Part shown: one piece after another, positions 24,306 through 33,697 of the stretch
Numbering within the stretch: the first letter of the stretch is position 1
Layout of the letters: the number at the start of each line of letters is the position of its first letter
Assembly (NCBI GenBank): GCA_029936425.1
Contig: JAPYSU010000002.1
Span: 186,001 to 250,000 of the forward strand
Direction of reading: 5' to 3'
Origin: Litorimonas sp.
GTDB lineage: Bacteria; Pseudomonadota; Alphaproteobacteria; Caulobacterales; Maricaulaceae
Length of the DNA: 64,000 nt
Notes under the pieces: model-generated
Databases searched by the model: none
What the model saw: only the letters and a program-made list of their open reading frames with translations
Told to the model about the DNA's origin: nothing
Made by a program: the position numbers and the translations under genes

Positions 24306-27300
24306 CTAGAATCTTAGACGCAGTCCAGCCCGATAAGACCGTCCGTTGAAAGAAACAAAATTGGGTAAGTTTCCTTGCCGGTCATTTGTCTCGAACGTTG
24401 TCGGTTTCGTACCGTCATCCAGAATATCGTTGGCAGAAAAGAATACAGTTGCCCGGCTGACTTTTCCAATATCCCGGAATGTATATTCCAGATCAAAATC
24501 CAAAAATCCTCGGTCCTGAACATATTGAGCAAAACCAAAACTACTGATTTCTTCCAACTGTATGCCCGCATATCGATAGGCTAATGTGGCCTCCCAATTA
24601 TCATCTTCATAAAAAACTGCCGCATTTCCGGTGACGTCAGGTGAATTGAAGAACTTGAATTCCCGCGTGAGAGTATCCCCTGCATTTGCAAGACCCAACA
24701 CAACTAAAGCATCCTCCTCGTCCAGAATACCCAGGTCAATATCCGTCTCAGTTCTCTGAACCGTTACATTGCCGGCAAATCCCAAATTGGAAAGGAGGCC
24801 CGGTAAATAATCAAATGTATGAAACAGACTAAACTCGGCGCCATATACTTTTGCACGATCGCCATTCGCAGGCTGTCTTAAAATGATATCAGCATCATTA
24901 CCTGCCAAAAGAGAATCTAGACCCCCCAATTGCTCTATAAAAGCGAGACCTTCCGGAGAAAGCGGGGCGGTTTGCAATGCTTCAACCGGGTCGAAACCCT
25001 GACCAACGGCTCCGAGATCTCCTTCCAAAGCAAATGTATTAAAGATGAAGTCATCTATCTCTTTATAAAAGACGGCAAATGCAATCGCGTTAGTATCATC
25101 TTTGTACCATTCTGCAGATAAATCGAAGTTTTTCGAATAGGCGTTCTTTAGATCAGGATTACCGATATTATAGCTCAAGCTCACGCCTTCAACATCCGAC
25201 GCCGTAGCAACATCAGGCGTAACACCATCCAATAATTCTATATTGAAATTCCCGTCTACTTCAGCTGCAAGTAAATCGAAAGTCGGACGGGCAATAGATG
25301 TCGTAAATGACGCTCTTAACTTTAACTCATCCGTCATATCATAATTAAATGCGATACGCGGAAGAAATTCAAAATTTTCAGTCTGAGTTATTGCCTGTTC
25401 CAAATCTGCATTTGGGGCAAGATCGATAACATCGCCACTTCCCATTTGCGAGAAAATCAGCCCGCTATCAAAAGTAACCGGCGCTGAAAATTGTCCCTCA
25501 TATTGCTCAACACGAAAGCCACCGATTATATCTAACCGATCAAATGTCCACTTGCTCTGAAGATAAGCTGTATAGAAATCCTCTTCAGCCTCCAATCTGG
25601 TAACGTCCCGAAAATCTGATCCGGACTCAAAAAACCCCTGACGAAAAGTTCTTCGGATTTCACGCAACCGGGCAGGATCAAAGATTGGCACTCCGTTCAG
25701 ACCGATAGCAGCATACGGATTTCCTAGCCTATCATATGTCGCTAAATCCCCGGTAACGACACCTAGATCACCGATCACAGAATTATTGTCGCCTAGACTT
25801 CCTCCGGGTTGTCCAGAACGATCAATACCCAGAAATTCACCATTAGGACCAAGAGAATCGTCTACATCAGAGATATCAAGTTCAAGTTGAGTGTATTCTG
25901 ATTTCTCAAAAACAACTCCGAATTTGATATTTTGCCACGGCTTTTCATTTTGAAAATCATATTGTGCATCAAATCGCCCAGTATAACGCTTGTTTTCTCG
26001 CGAATCTTCTATGCTCTCGTCGAAATCATTAATTTCGCCGCATCGGCCGCTGGACTCGTCCGGATTCGTACAAAAGGGATCTATTGCCAATCTGAATACA
26101 TCCAGATCTTGCGGATTTGGCGCAGGGAAATGAGGCCGGCTGAAATCCAGGGGAACAAAAGTTACCGCATTATCATTTGTTCCACCAGGGACATCGTCAA
26201 AGTCATTGGTAAAATCAATGGATAGGACGGGTTCATCCTTGAATGCACGAGAATATCCACCTGTATATTCAAAACTCCATTTGTCGAGTTGAGTCACGCC
26301 GCGAAGAAAATAACGCTCTTGAATTTCCCTTGAATCCTCTATCTGACCCTCAAAGGTAACTTCAGGATCAGGGAATGTAGAGGGGGCTATACTTGTACAT
26401 CTTGTACGATCAAACGGATTTGCGTTTTCGAACGCGGCGTTACTTGCAAATTCGCCGCTCTCGCAACGAATATCACCATTATCAGCATCAAATTCTATAT
26501 TGGATGTTGTCTGAGTTGTGTCATCTTGAGTATAGCGACCGCCGAGAGTCAGCGATGTATGCGGCGCAACTTGCCACTCCACAGCCCCAGCCAAATTTAG
26601 ATTTTCTCTTTTTATATCATTATCTTCGAAATTTATTTGCTCATTGGTGAACAGATCCGTTGAAAGGAATCCTTCCGGAACCAAGTCAATCTCACTTTCG
26701 TCGATAAATGTTGCAATTCGCCCATCCGGCGCAGTAATTTGGGCTGCATTAACCTGTTCAAGGGTAAATGATGCCGGGTTCGCATAAAGTGTATTTAAAT
26801 AAGTTTCCCGAAAAGACCCACTCAGATTAACGGCAAAATCATCCGTTAGTTTTTTTGTGAATCCGCCATTTACCCGATAACCCGTATCGTCATTAAAAGT
26901 ATTATCTCTCACGTCGAAAGAGAGATAAGCCGTTGACCGACGATCCAATGGACCACGGGTACGAATATCAACAACGCCGCCAATTCCTTCTGAGCTATCC
27001 TCAGGAAGGGGCGCTTTGGTTACTCTGACAGTTGAAATATTATTGGCTGTGACAATATCCAGGGCCGTACGGCGAAACTCGTCCGCTGTCCCGGTTCTTA
27101 ATCCATCATACAGTACCGTATTATAACTTGCGTCCAATCCGCGAATAGAAATGAATTGTCCCTGCCCCGTATCATTCTCTCTTTGAAACGAGATACCAGG
27201 CGTGCGCGCCAGAGCTTCAGCAATATTCGGATCCGGGAAGCGACCAATATCGTCCGCAGAAAGAACATCTACAATTGACTCAGCGGAGCGTTTTTCGTTC

Positions 27301-27494
27301 AGTGAGTTGATAATCGAGCTTCTCTGACCTGTGACAATGACCTCATCATCCGAACCTATCTGAGTAGTAGGTGGATTTTGAGATGGCGTTTGAGTTGGCT
27401 GCGTATCCTGGGCTAGCGCAGTCACTGCACTAGACAGAGTGATCGTTGAGACCGTTATGGCCAGTAGAAATTTCTTCTGAGTCCGAGTTTGCAT
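24306..27494 (-). CDS. TonB-dependent outer-membrane receptor (first)
   Basis: The 1062-residue protein has a signal peptide (KKFLLAITVSTITLSSAVTA), a low-complexity Gln/Pro/Thr linker and a plug domain. The plug shows DDEVIVTGQRSSIINSLNEK and DDIGRFPDPNIAEALARTPG, then GISFQRENDTGQGQFISIRG. The large beta barrel ends FVSFNGRSYRAGLRLRF with the usual C-terminal Phe. This is the Caulobacter-type large TonB receptor group, often for sugars or peptides. GGGAGAGGGAA precedes the ATG. It is the first gene of the leftward receptor-transporter-fusion operon and faces the tandem TetR regulator. Its ligand is presumably the fusion enzyme substrate. Confidence 0.92.
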   Translation of the reverse strand: MQTRTQKKFLLAITVSTITLSSAVTALAQDTQPTQTPSQNPPTTQIGSDDEVIVTGQRSSIINSLNEKRSAESIVDVLSADDIGRFPDPNIAEALARTPGISFQRENDTGQGQFISIRGLDASYNTVLYDGLRTGTADEFRRTALDIVTANNISTVRVTKAPLPEDSSEGIGGVVDIRTRGPLDRRSTAYLSFDVRDNTFNDDTGYRVNGGFTKKLTDDFAVNLSGSFRETYLNTLYANPASFTLEQVNAAQITAPDGRIATFIDESEIDLVPEGFLSTDLFTNEQINFEDNDIKRENLNLAGAVEWQVAPHTSLTLGGRYTQDDTTQTTSNIEFDADNGDIRCESGEFASNAAFENANPFDRTRCTSIAPSTFPDPEVTFEGQIEDSREIQERYFLRGVTQLDKWSFEYTGGYSRAFKDEPVLSIDFTNDFDDVPGGTNDNAVTFVPLDFSRPHFPAPNPQDLDVFRLAIDPFCTNPDESSGRCGEINDFDESIEDSRENKRYTGRFDAQYDFQNEKPWQNIKFGVVFEKSEYTQLELDISDVDDSLGPNGEFLGIDRSGQPGGSLGDNNSVIGDLGVVTGDLATYDRLGNPYAAIGLNGVPIFDPARLREIRRTFRQGFFESGSDFRDVTRLEAEEDFYTAYLQSKWTFDRLDIIGGFRVEQYEGQFSAPVTFDSGLIFSQMGSGDVIDLAPNADLEQAITQTENFEFLPRIAFNYDMTDELKLRASFTTSIARPTFDLLAAEVDGNFNIELLDGVTPDVATASDVEGVSLSYNIGNPDLKNAYSKNFDLSAEWYKDDTNAIAFAVFYKEIDDFIFNTFALEGDLGAVGQGFDPVEALQTAPLSPEGLAFIEQLGGLDSLLAGNDADIILRQPANGDRAKVYGAEFSLFHTFDYLPGLLSNLGFAGNVTVQRTETDIDLGILDEEDALVVLGLANAGDTLTREFKFFNSPDVTGNAAVFYEDDNWEATLAYRYAGIQLEEISSFGFAQYVQDRGFLDFDLEYTFRDIGKVSRATVFFSANDILDDGTKPTTFETNDRQGNLPNFVSFNGRSYRAGLRLRF

Positions 27495-27628
27495 ATTTCC
27501 CTCTCCCTTATAATTTTTTATACTTTATGACCTTATTAAACAGAGTCAATAAAATTATACAAGTGGTTCAGTAATTGTGATATAGTCGTTCCTGAGAAAC
27601 TTTGTTGATATGAAAGACCATGCCTCTA

Positions 27629-27643
27629 TTACCATTTCGGTAA
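27629..27643. promoter_or_regulatory. Dyad upstream of the tandem TetR gene
   Basis: TTACC-ATTTC-GGTAA is an inverted repeat 17 bases before the regulator start, in the divergent region shared with the TonB receptor. TetR regulators commonly bind such dyads near their own start, so this is a candidate operator. Short arms make chance occurrence possible. Confidence 0.3.
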
Positions 27644-27660
27644 ATGAGCGGATTTAAAGA

Positions 27661-28950
27661 ATGGATACGAAACAAACAAAATCTTTGCAGGCCGCGGAAC
27701 GGGGAAATAAACGCTCGTTAGTGCTATCTGAAGCCGTGCGTCAATTTAATGACTTAGGGTATTTTGACACCCGCCTGAAAGATGTCGCAGATCACCTCGG
27801 CACCACAAAAACCAATATAAGCTACCACTTCAAATCGAAAGAATCGTTACTGTTTGAAGCTTATTCTCTCAGCTGCGACTTTGCAGAGGATAGATTGCGT
27901 GCGGCCGCACACGAAACAACGGGTCTGGGTCGAATTCTCACGCTCATGCAGAGCCTCGCTTTAAAATATGCGGCTACTTTAAATGGTCAACATCCTCCAC
28001 TGGCGGTCCTGAATGATTTACAGGCTCTAAAGGAAAGTGAAGATGTCGAAATTTCCTCCCGCCTCAGGGATTATTGTCGAGGTTTAAGAACTTTTATAAA
28101 AGATGGCCAAACGGATGGATCCGTCCAAATTAGTTCAATAAAAAGCACTGTATTCCTTTTGTTAAGCCTTCAGAAATGGATTGATGGCTGGTTGAAATCC
28201 ATATTACCGGGCCATCATGACATTGCCATTGCGACATTGATGGACTTGCTAAAATATGGTCTGGCTTCTGAGCCAAAAAGGTCACTCCGGACCGCTGACC
28301 CTGTTGCCCCTTTTATTGCGCAAAGTGAAAACTTCGCCTTTGATCGCAACGCACGAAATAAAATGAAACTCGAAGCGTTTCTTCGGGTCGGCACACGCCA
28401 TCTCAATCGTTATGGCTATCGCCAATTATCCATAAATGATATTTGCAGTGAATTAGGGGTCAGTCGAGGTGTTTTCTATTACCACTTTGAAGACAAACAG
28501 TCGCTTCTGAAAGATTGCGCCGCGCGATCATTCGGCGTAATTGAAAACAGTCTAAAGGCCCAATCCTCGGGAGCATCCGACTCTCTCGAACATTTACACA
28601 TGGCTCTCAGCGCCCTCTATACTGGCCATTACTCAGACCTTAACCCCCTCCTGCGCCAATCCGCTCTCGTGTTCCTCGAGGACAAAGACAAAGCCGTTAT
28701 GAAGGCCAAAACGCGACGGATTACAGCTCTGTTTGCAGAACTGATCGCAAGTGGTGTTGCGGAAGGGAGCATCAGGCACATAGATCTAGATGCGATAGAG
28801 ACATTGCTCTTTGGAACTATATTTTCCGCGACGGAGCAATCTGCAAAATTGTACGGTTTGGGGAAATCAGAGATCGATGACGAGGGGGCAGAGAGCTTGA
28901 GTGCAAGTCAATTTCTCTACCCCCTGTTTTTTGGATTGGCCAAAACTTAA
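27661..28950 (+). CDS. Tandem double-TetR transcriptional regulator
   Basis: This 429-residue protein contains two complete TetR-type units in one chain. The first HTH lies near residues 15 to 62 (LKDVADHLGTTKTNISYHFK, then SKESLLFEAYS). The second lies near 235 to 290 (SINDICSELGVSRGVFYYHF, then EDKQSLLKDCA). Each is followed by an alpha-helical ligand/dimer domain. Usual TetR proteins are about 200 residues with one HTH, so this is a fused pair that could act as a pseudo-dimer or bind two operators. It is divergent from the TonB receptor operon and the likely regulator of that system. Both HTHs look intact. Confidence 0.88.
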   Translation: MDTKQTKSLQAAERGNKRSLVLSEAVRQFNDLGYFDTRLKDVADHLGTTKTNISYHFKSKESLLFEAYSLSCDFAEDRLRAAAHETTGLGRILTLMQSLALKYAATLNGQHPPLAVLNDLQALKESEDVEISSRLRDYCRGLRTFIKDGQTDGSVQISSIKSTVFLLLSLQKWIDGWLKSILPGHHDIAIATLMDLLKYGLASEPKRSLRTADPVAPFIAQSENFAFDRNARNKMKLEAFLRVGTRHLNRYGYRQLSINDICSELGVSRGVFYYHFEDKQSLLKDCAARSFGVIENSLKAQSSGASDSLEHLHMALSALYTGHYSDLNPLLRQSALVFLEDKDKAVMKAKTRRITALFAELIASGVAEGSIRHIDLDAIETLLFGTIFSATEQSAKLYGLGKSEIDDEGAESLSASQFLYPLFFGLAKT

Positions 28951-29248
28951 AACAATGAAATCAGCTTTTCAGTGATCTTTAATCTAAAGCTTAAAAAGGT
29001 TCAGAGCACCCGAAGTGAAGATCACTACAGGCAGGATATTTAAAACCCTTCAAAACAAGGCTCATGAGTGCAAGACGCGAAAGAACTTCGATCTAACTCT
29101 CCCGGTCTCCTGCTAAAAGCAGAAAACCCATAAAGTTTACTTTTCGAGACCAGTGCTATCTCTCAATCTGCCCTGAATTTACAGATAATTAGGCGCATTG
29201 AGAATTTGATTCACACTGTTATGTGTTCTCTCGTTGCCCCTGTAGAGA
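28951..29248. other. Intergenic stretch between convergent genes
   Basis: About 300 bases separate the TetR gene from the second TonB receptor, whose ends converge. A 9-bp inverted repeat, AGTGATCTT (28971-28979) and AAGATCACT (29018-29026), is present with a 38-base gap. No open frame, RNA gene or clear terminator with a T run was seen. Confidence 0.4.
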
Positions 29249-32092
29249 TTAAAACTTGGCGCGAACCCCTACCGAATAACGCCTATCGCTCTCAAGAACA
29301 CGCCAGAGCGTCGTGGTCGTGCCGGTATCGAAAATTTGCTCGCCCGTAAGGTTCACGGCATCAGCAAGTAAGGTGAAAGTCTCATTGATGTCATAGGAAA
29401 GCGACGCATCCAATTGCTTGATAGGCTCTCGAAAAGAGTTGCCTTCGGTCGGATCATCTCCGGCCCCGTCCAGAAGGAGGTCGCCGAGCTGACGAACACG
29501 GCCGTTCAAGATATCATCAAGGAAGCGGTCACGATAAGTATAGGCCAAACGCAAGCCCAATCCGTCTCTTTCGTAATAACCGGTCACATTGAAAGTATGT
29601 TTGGAAATATCTTCCAGGGGGCGGCCATTTGGGTCTTCACTGTCAGAATAGGTGTAGTTCGTGCTAATACCCAACCCGCTGAAAGCGCCGGGAAGGAAAG
29701 TAAAGGCTTGCTGATAGCCGAGCTCAAATCCTTTGATCGATCCACTATCTCCATTAATCTGGGTCTGTGTCGGAATCCCGATCTGAGAGTCCGGCGTTAC
29801 CGCAGGGTCCCGACTTGGATTACCGCCGCGTCCGTCCAGAAAGCAAAGCTCATCCCGACGGTTAGCATTTGAAACAGCCACTAAAGAGGGTGAATTGAGA
29901 CAGATTTCGGTCTCGTCAAAAAAGGAGGCGACATCTTTGTAGAAAAGAGCCGCTGACAGAAGATTCCCGTCTCCCCAATATTTTTCGACAGAAACATCAT
30001 ATTGAGTTGCGCGGAAAGGCTCTAACTGTGGATTGCCTCGGGTTGCAAACGTACTGTCCTGATTTGCCAATATCGCCGGGCTGAGCTGACCAAAATCCGG
30101 ACGGCGCATAACTTTTGCAAAGGCCCCGCGAACCAGAAGGTCGGGTTGAACCTCAAATGTCACGTTCAGGCTGGGTAGCCAGTCGTCATAACTGTTGTCC
30201 TCTTCGACAGGGGCAAACATGCCCTGGGTCTGGCTAAAGCCTTCCGCCGTCAAATCCGTTTTGACATATCGGACGCCGCCAACGGCCTGCATGGGAACCG
30301 CGCCAAACTGCGTTTCGACATTGAATTGAAGGTAAGCCGCTGTCGTTTTTTCGTCAATGACTTGAGTCCGGTCCAGCTGCGGCGCCAATCTGGAATTGGC
30401 AAGAGCTTCGAAATTCGTCCCGGCAAGTAAGTCACTGACGATACCCCGCGTCCGGGCGCGATCCTGCACAATGGAAGGGTCGAACATCGTGAAAGTCTCT
30501 AGATCAAATGCCGTGTCATTTCCCCGGAACGCATTGAAATCAAAATCCCGAATAGTGCCATCCGGAAATTCGTTCATATAGATAATTCGATCAGCTCCGG
30601 TGGCCGCATCCTGAAGACTTGTATGGATATTGGCAACAAACAGCCGATCACGCGTAGATTCAAATTCCCGATTGGCAAAGCGAATGCCGGTTTTAATCGA
30701 ATCAAGGAAAGAAAATCTGTCAAAAGGTTGTTCAAGCGTTCCGTCCAAACGGAAAGCCGTTTCGCGGTTTTCGATATTGTCTTCACGGTCTTCCAAACGC
30801 CGAAGGGCAAAAATATCCCGCCGCAACCAGGTGTTCGGATCTGTCACACGAACAGTCGGCAGGGAGTCATTATCGGTATCGTAAAAAACCTCTCCTTCGA
30901 AAAAATTGTTTGCAGACGGATTGGCTGCTTCGGCGACCGGATCAACCGCATAAAACCGCAAGTCGATATAAGGGTTGAACGTATCCGAATTTGCCAGCGT
31001 CGCTTCGCTGGAGAGTTTAAATTTATCGGTGAACTGCCACTCAAAACCGAAAGCCCCGCTGAAAGACTCGGTATTGCGAAACCCGGATTCGGTCCGGTTT
31101 ATGAAACGCACGTCCTGATCCGTAAAGCCGACAATCTGCTGGGTATCGTCAATTCGAAACCCGTCTGCCAATTCTTCCTGCGTATTGATCGGACTGTTAT
31201 TAATGAGATTGGGGGAAAAAGTTTCATCCGACCCGTCACGCTTTGTATAGGTGCCTTCCAGATAGAAAAACCCTTTATCGGAGGTCGGAGCCCATTGCAG
31301 GGATAGATTGCCTGCGATCCGCTCGCGCTGTTCCGTTCCGATAAAAGTCGAGAAATTTCGCGGCACGATCAGATTACTGGCTTCCATCGGGCCCGCCCCG
31401 TCTTGGTCCACGGGATTGACCTCGAGGCTGGACCTGTATTCATCCTCGCGCAATTCCCGATCCTGATAGGATAAACTTGCGATAACGCCCAATGTACCGC
31501 TGGCTCCAGCATCGAACTTGTCGCCATAGGTCGCGTTCAGAATAGGTCCGATATTTTCGGTTTTATCCGTATATTCAGCTTTGGCCGACAGGGAGAGGAC
31601 TTGCTCTCTCAAGTTCAGAGGTCTTCGGGTTTTCAGGTTGATCGTGCCCCCTAAAGCGCCTTCAACCATTTCAGGCGTGGGCGATTTAATGACTTCAATC
31701 CCCGAGAGAATCTCTGCTGGCACGTCCTGAAAGCTGACACCGTTTCGGCCATCTCCCAAGGTTGATCGACCATTGATCTCCACCCTGTTTTGAGGCAGGC
31801 CTCGAATGGAAACACTGTCCCCGACACCAAAATCCCGATTGATTGAAACGCCCGTGACGCGCTGAAGGGCTTCGGCAATATTATTATCGGGTAATTTACC
31901 GATATCTTCGGCGACAATCAGATCAACAATGCGCGAATCATTTCGTTTCAAATCGGCCGCCTCTTCCAAACTCTGACGGATACCGGTGGCGACCACTTCA
32001 TCAACTTCATTGGTTTGCCCCTGGGCCGGCATGGCCAGCGCCATAAGCGAAACCGATAGAAGGGCTTTGGACAGGATATATTTATTAGTCAT
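29249..32092 (-). CDS. TonB-dependent receptor of the glucuronate-polymer locus
   Basis: The 947-residue outer-membrane receptor has a signal peptide (ILSKALLSVSLMALAMPAQG). The plug shows EVVATGIRQSLEEAADLKRN, AEDIGKLPDNNIAEALQRVT and VSIRGLPQNRVEINGRS. The barrel ends DRRYSVGVRAKF. The start at 32092 (MTNKYIL) is chosen because GGGGAG lies about 7 bases upstream and it gives a clean signal peptide. A longer frame of 60 residues upstream is rejected. It is divergent from a polysaccharide lyase gene across a control region carrying two copies of the locus operator motif. It probably imports lyase-generated oligosaccharides. The ligand is inferred from context. Confidence 0.92.
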   Translation of the reverse strand: MTNKYILSKALLSVSLMALAMPAQGQTNEVDEVVATGIRQSLEEAADLKRNDSRIVDLIVAEDIGKLPDNNIAEALQRVTGVSINRDFGVGDSVSIRGLPQNRVEINGRSTLGDGRNGVSFQDVPAEILSGIEVIKSPTPEMVEGALGGTINLKTRRPLNLREQVLSLSAKAEYTDKTENIGPILNATYGDKFDAGASGTLGVIASLSYQDRELREDEYRSSLEVNPVDQDGAGPMEASNLIVPRNFSTFIGTEQRERIAGNLSLQWAPTSDKGFFYLEGTYTKRDGSDETFSPNLINNSPINTQEELADGFRIDDTQQIVGFTDQDVRFINRTESGFRNTESFSGAFGFEWQFTDKFKLSSEATLANSDTFNPYIDLRFYAVDPVAEAANPSANNFFEGEVFYDTDNDSLPTVRVTDPNTWLRRDIFALRRLEDREDNIENRETAFRLDGTLEQPFDRFSFLDSIKTGIRFANREFESTRDRLFVANIHTSLQDAATGADRIIYMNEFPDGTIRDFDFNAFRGNDTAFDLETFTMFDPSIVQDRARTRGIVSDLLAGTNFEALANSRLAPQLDRTQVIDEKTTAAYLQFNVETQFGAVPMQAVGGVRYVKTDLTAEGFSQTQGMFAPVEEDNSYDDWLPSLNVTFEVQPDLLVRGAFAKVMRRPDFGQLSPAILANQDSTFATRGNPQLEPFRATQYDVSVEKYWGDGNLLSAALFYKDVASFFDETEICLNSPSLVAVSNANRRDELCFLDGRGGNPSRDPAVTPDSQIGIPTQTQINGDSGSIKGFELGYQQAFTFLPGAFSGLGISTNYTYSDSEDPNGRPLEDISKHTFNVTGYYERDGLGLRLAYTYRDRFLDDILNGRVRQLGDLLLDGAGDDPTEGNSFREPIKQLDASLSYDINETFTLLADAVNLTGEQIFDTGTTTTLWRVLESDRRYSVGVRAKF

Positions 32093-32180
32093 TGAGAACT
32101 CCCCAAGCGGCCGCTTTTTTACAAAGTCATTTCCGCGTTTGATAATGTTTGTCGATATGACAGAAATATGTATATATGTT

Positions 32181-32188
32181 TGACCAAT
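32181..32188. promoter_or_regulatory. Candidate uronate-locus operator, TGACCAAT
   Basis: GTTTGACCAATT lies about 90 bases before the receptor start. It shares the core TTGACCAAT with sites near uxaC/regulator and GH105/DUF4861. FadR-type regulators bind related GGTC/GACC sequences, so it may bind the regulator at 43116. Confidence 0.45.
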
Positions 32189-32344
32189 TAATGCAATATA
32201 TCTGACCGGATTCTTTTTGGGAAAATTGCAAGATTGTTCTAAATACGTATGAATATGGTGGTTTCTTAGCAAAAATTCCCTATATTTTGGATAAATTGAA
32301 TATAAATTGCAATAATTTCAGTATTTGTTATACCAAAGACAGTT

Positions 32345-32360
32345 ATTGGTTTGTCCAAAT
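32345..32360. promoter_or_regulatory. Candidate uronate-locus operator, dyad form
   Basis: ATTGGTTTGTCCAAAT has TTGG and CCAA arms around a 5-base centre. It resembles the site at 42980-42994 (reverse complement ATTGGCTTGTCCAAT) at 14 of 15 positions if one allows the last base. It lies 71 bases before the lyase ATG, a plausible promoter-proximal operator. Confidence 0.5.
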
Positions 32361-32430
32361 AATGTTTTATTAACAATCAAAATAAAAACTGAAACACTTT
32401 AAAAATAACGTAAAATACAGGGGAGACTAT

Positions 32431-33681
32431 ATGGCCCGTTCAAGACATTTTTTCTCGGTTCCAGCTTTCATACTGATTTCAGCTCTTTCGGCATGTGAAG
32501 ATGTGGAGGGAACTGACGCCGTAAATCAAAGTCAGGAAGTCGCCCGTGTCATGTCTGAGACCTCACCGGAAGCTCTGTCCGAATGCGGCGCAGCGACAAT
32601 CACGTCCGATGACAGAGCGAGAGTTCTCCAGAAGGCGAAGGCCTATCTTGAGGCCCAACCGGAGACGGTGACGGCGAACCGCGCCGAGAGAAGCACGGGC
32701 GGCCCAAATGATTTCTATTCCGAGGGGGATTACTGGTGGCCGGTTCCCGGTCAACCGGACGCGCCTTATGAGCAGAGAGACGGTCAGACAAATCCGGATA
32801 ATTTTGTGGCGCACCGCCTCTCCATGATACGCTTGTCCGATATTTTGGGAAGTCTGGCCTCGGCCTATAAATTGACGGGGGAACAGAAATATGCGGACGC
32901 CGCCGCCGAACATCTAAGAGCCTGGTTTGTTACCCCAGAGACCCGGATGAACCCGAATCTTCTTTATGCTCAGGCCATCAAGGGCCGTCATACCGGACGC
33001 AGTATCGGTATTATTGATACGCTTCATTTGATTGAGACCGCCCGCAGCGCCAAAGTGCTTGGGGAGGCTGGAGCCCTACCGGAAGACGACTACGCCGCAG
33101 TTATAGATTGGTTTGACGCGTATTCGAATTGGATGAACACGCACCCTCACGGTATTGAAGAACGGGAATGGCCAAATAATCACTCTATCGCCTGGTCCCT
33201 GCAAATCGCCGCCTTTTCGGATCTGACCGGAAATCAGGCACTGATGGATCATGTCAGAGGCAAATTCAAAAATTGGTATCTGCCGGATATGATGAATAAT
33301 GAAGGCGGATTTCCGAAAGAACTCGCCCGAACCAAGCCTTATGGATATTCGCTTTTCGTGATCGATTTGATGGGCGGTATTGCTCAAATCGCCTCAACAG
33401 AAACAGACAATCTGTGGACCTATACCACGGCGAATGATCATAATATGGAACTAGGTCTCGATTTCATTACGCCCTATATCAAAGACAAATCGGCCTGGCC
33501 CTATGCGGAGGACGTGTCTCACTGGGAGGACTGGCCAGTGCGTCATGCGGCTCTTTTATTTGGCGCAAAGGCATTGAAAGATTGTAGCTATTACAAGACT
33601 GTCAAAGACTTACCGGCTGATAGCGAAATTTATGAAGTCACGAGAAACTTTCCAATCAGACATCCTATCATTTGGCTCTAG
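32431..33681 (+). CDS. Alginate-lyase-superfamily lipoprotein, probable uronan lyase (PL5/PL38-like)
   Basis: The 416-residue protein carries a lipobox (ILISALSAC, Cys near residue 21), so it is probably a lipoprotein. It has the alginate-lyase superfamily (PF05426-type) alpha-toroid blocks: GDYWWPVPGQPDAPYEQRDG with QTNPDNF, then AWFVTPETRMNPNLLYAQAI with GRSIGIID, and the active-site WPNNHSIAWSLQ. It shares these blocks with the protein at 53818, and the two are paralogues. Family members act on alginate (PL5) or beta-1,4-glucuronan (PL38). The glucuronate pathway around it favours a glucuronan-type substrate by inference. GGGGAG lies about 5 bases before the ATG. It converges with the beta-helix gene. 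Confidence 0.8.
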   Translation: MARSRHFFSVPAFILISALSACEDVEGTDAVNQSQEVARVMSETSPEALSECGAATITSDDRARVLQKAKAYLEAQPETVTANRAERSTGGPNDFYSEGDYWWPVPGQPDAPYEQRDGQTNPDNFVAHRLSMIRLSDILGSLASAYKLTGEQKYADAAAEHLRAWFVTPETRMNPNLLYAQAIKGRHTGRSIGIIDTLHLIETARSAKVLGEAGALPEDDYAAVIDWFDAYSNWMNTHPHGIEEREWPNNHSIAWSLQIAAFSDLTGNQALMDHVRGKFKNWYLPDMMNNEGGFPKELARTKPYGYSLFVIDLMGGIAQIASTETDNLWTYTTANDHNMELGLDFITPYIKDKSAWPYAEDVSHWEDWPVRHAALLFGAKALKDCSYYKTVKDLPADSEIYEVTRNFPIRHPIIWL

Positions 33682-33697
33682 GTAAGAGTGTAAATTT

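Larger units (their letters stand above)
32093..32430. other. Divergent control region of TonB receptor and lyase
   Basis: This 338-base AT-rich region separates the receptor and the lyase, which diverge. It holds a TGACCAAT site (32181-32188, within GTTTGACCAATT) on the receptor side and ATTGGTTTGTCCAAAT (32345-32360) on the lyase side. No additional open frame was seen. Confidence 0.6.

Noticed and set aside
28971..29026. 9-bp inverted repeat as a terminator
   Set aside because: The 38-base loop and lack of a T run make it unlikely as a terminator.
30623..31306. A 227-residue plus-strand frame inside the second TonB receptor gene
   Set aside because: Antisense to a strongly supported receptor and no domain signature.
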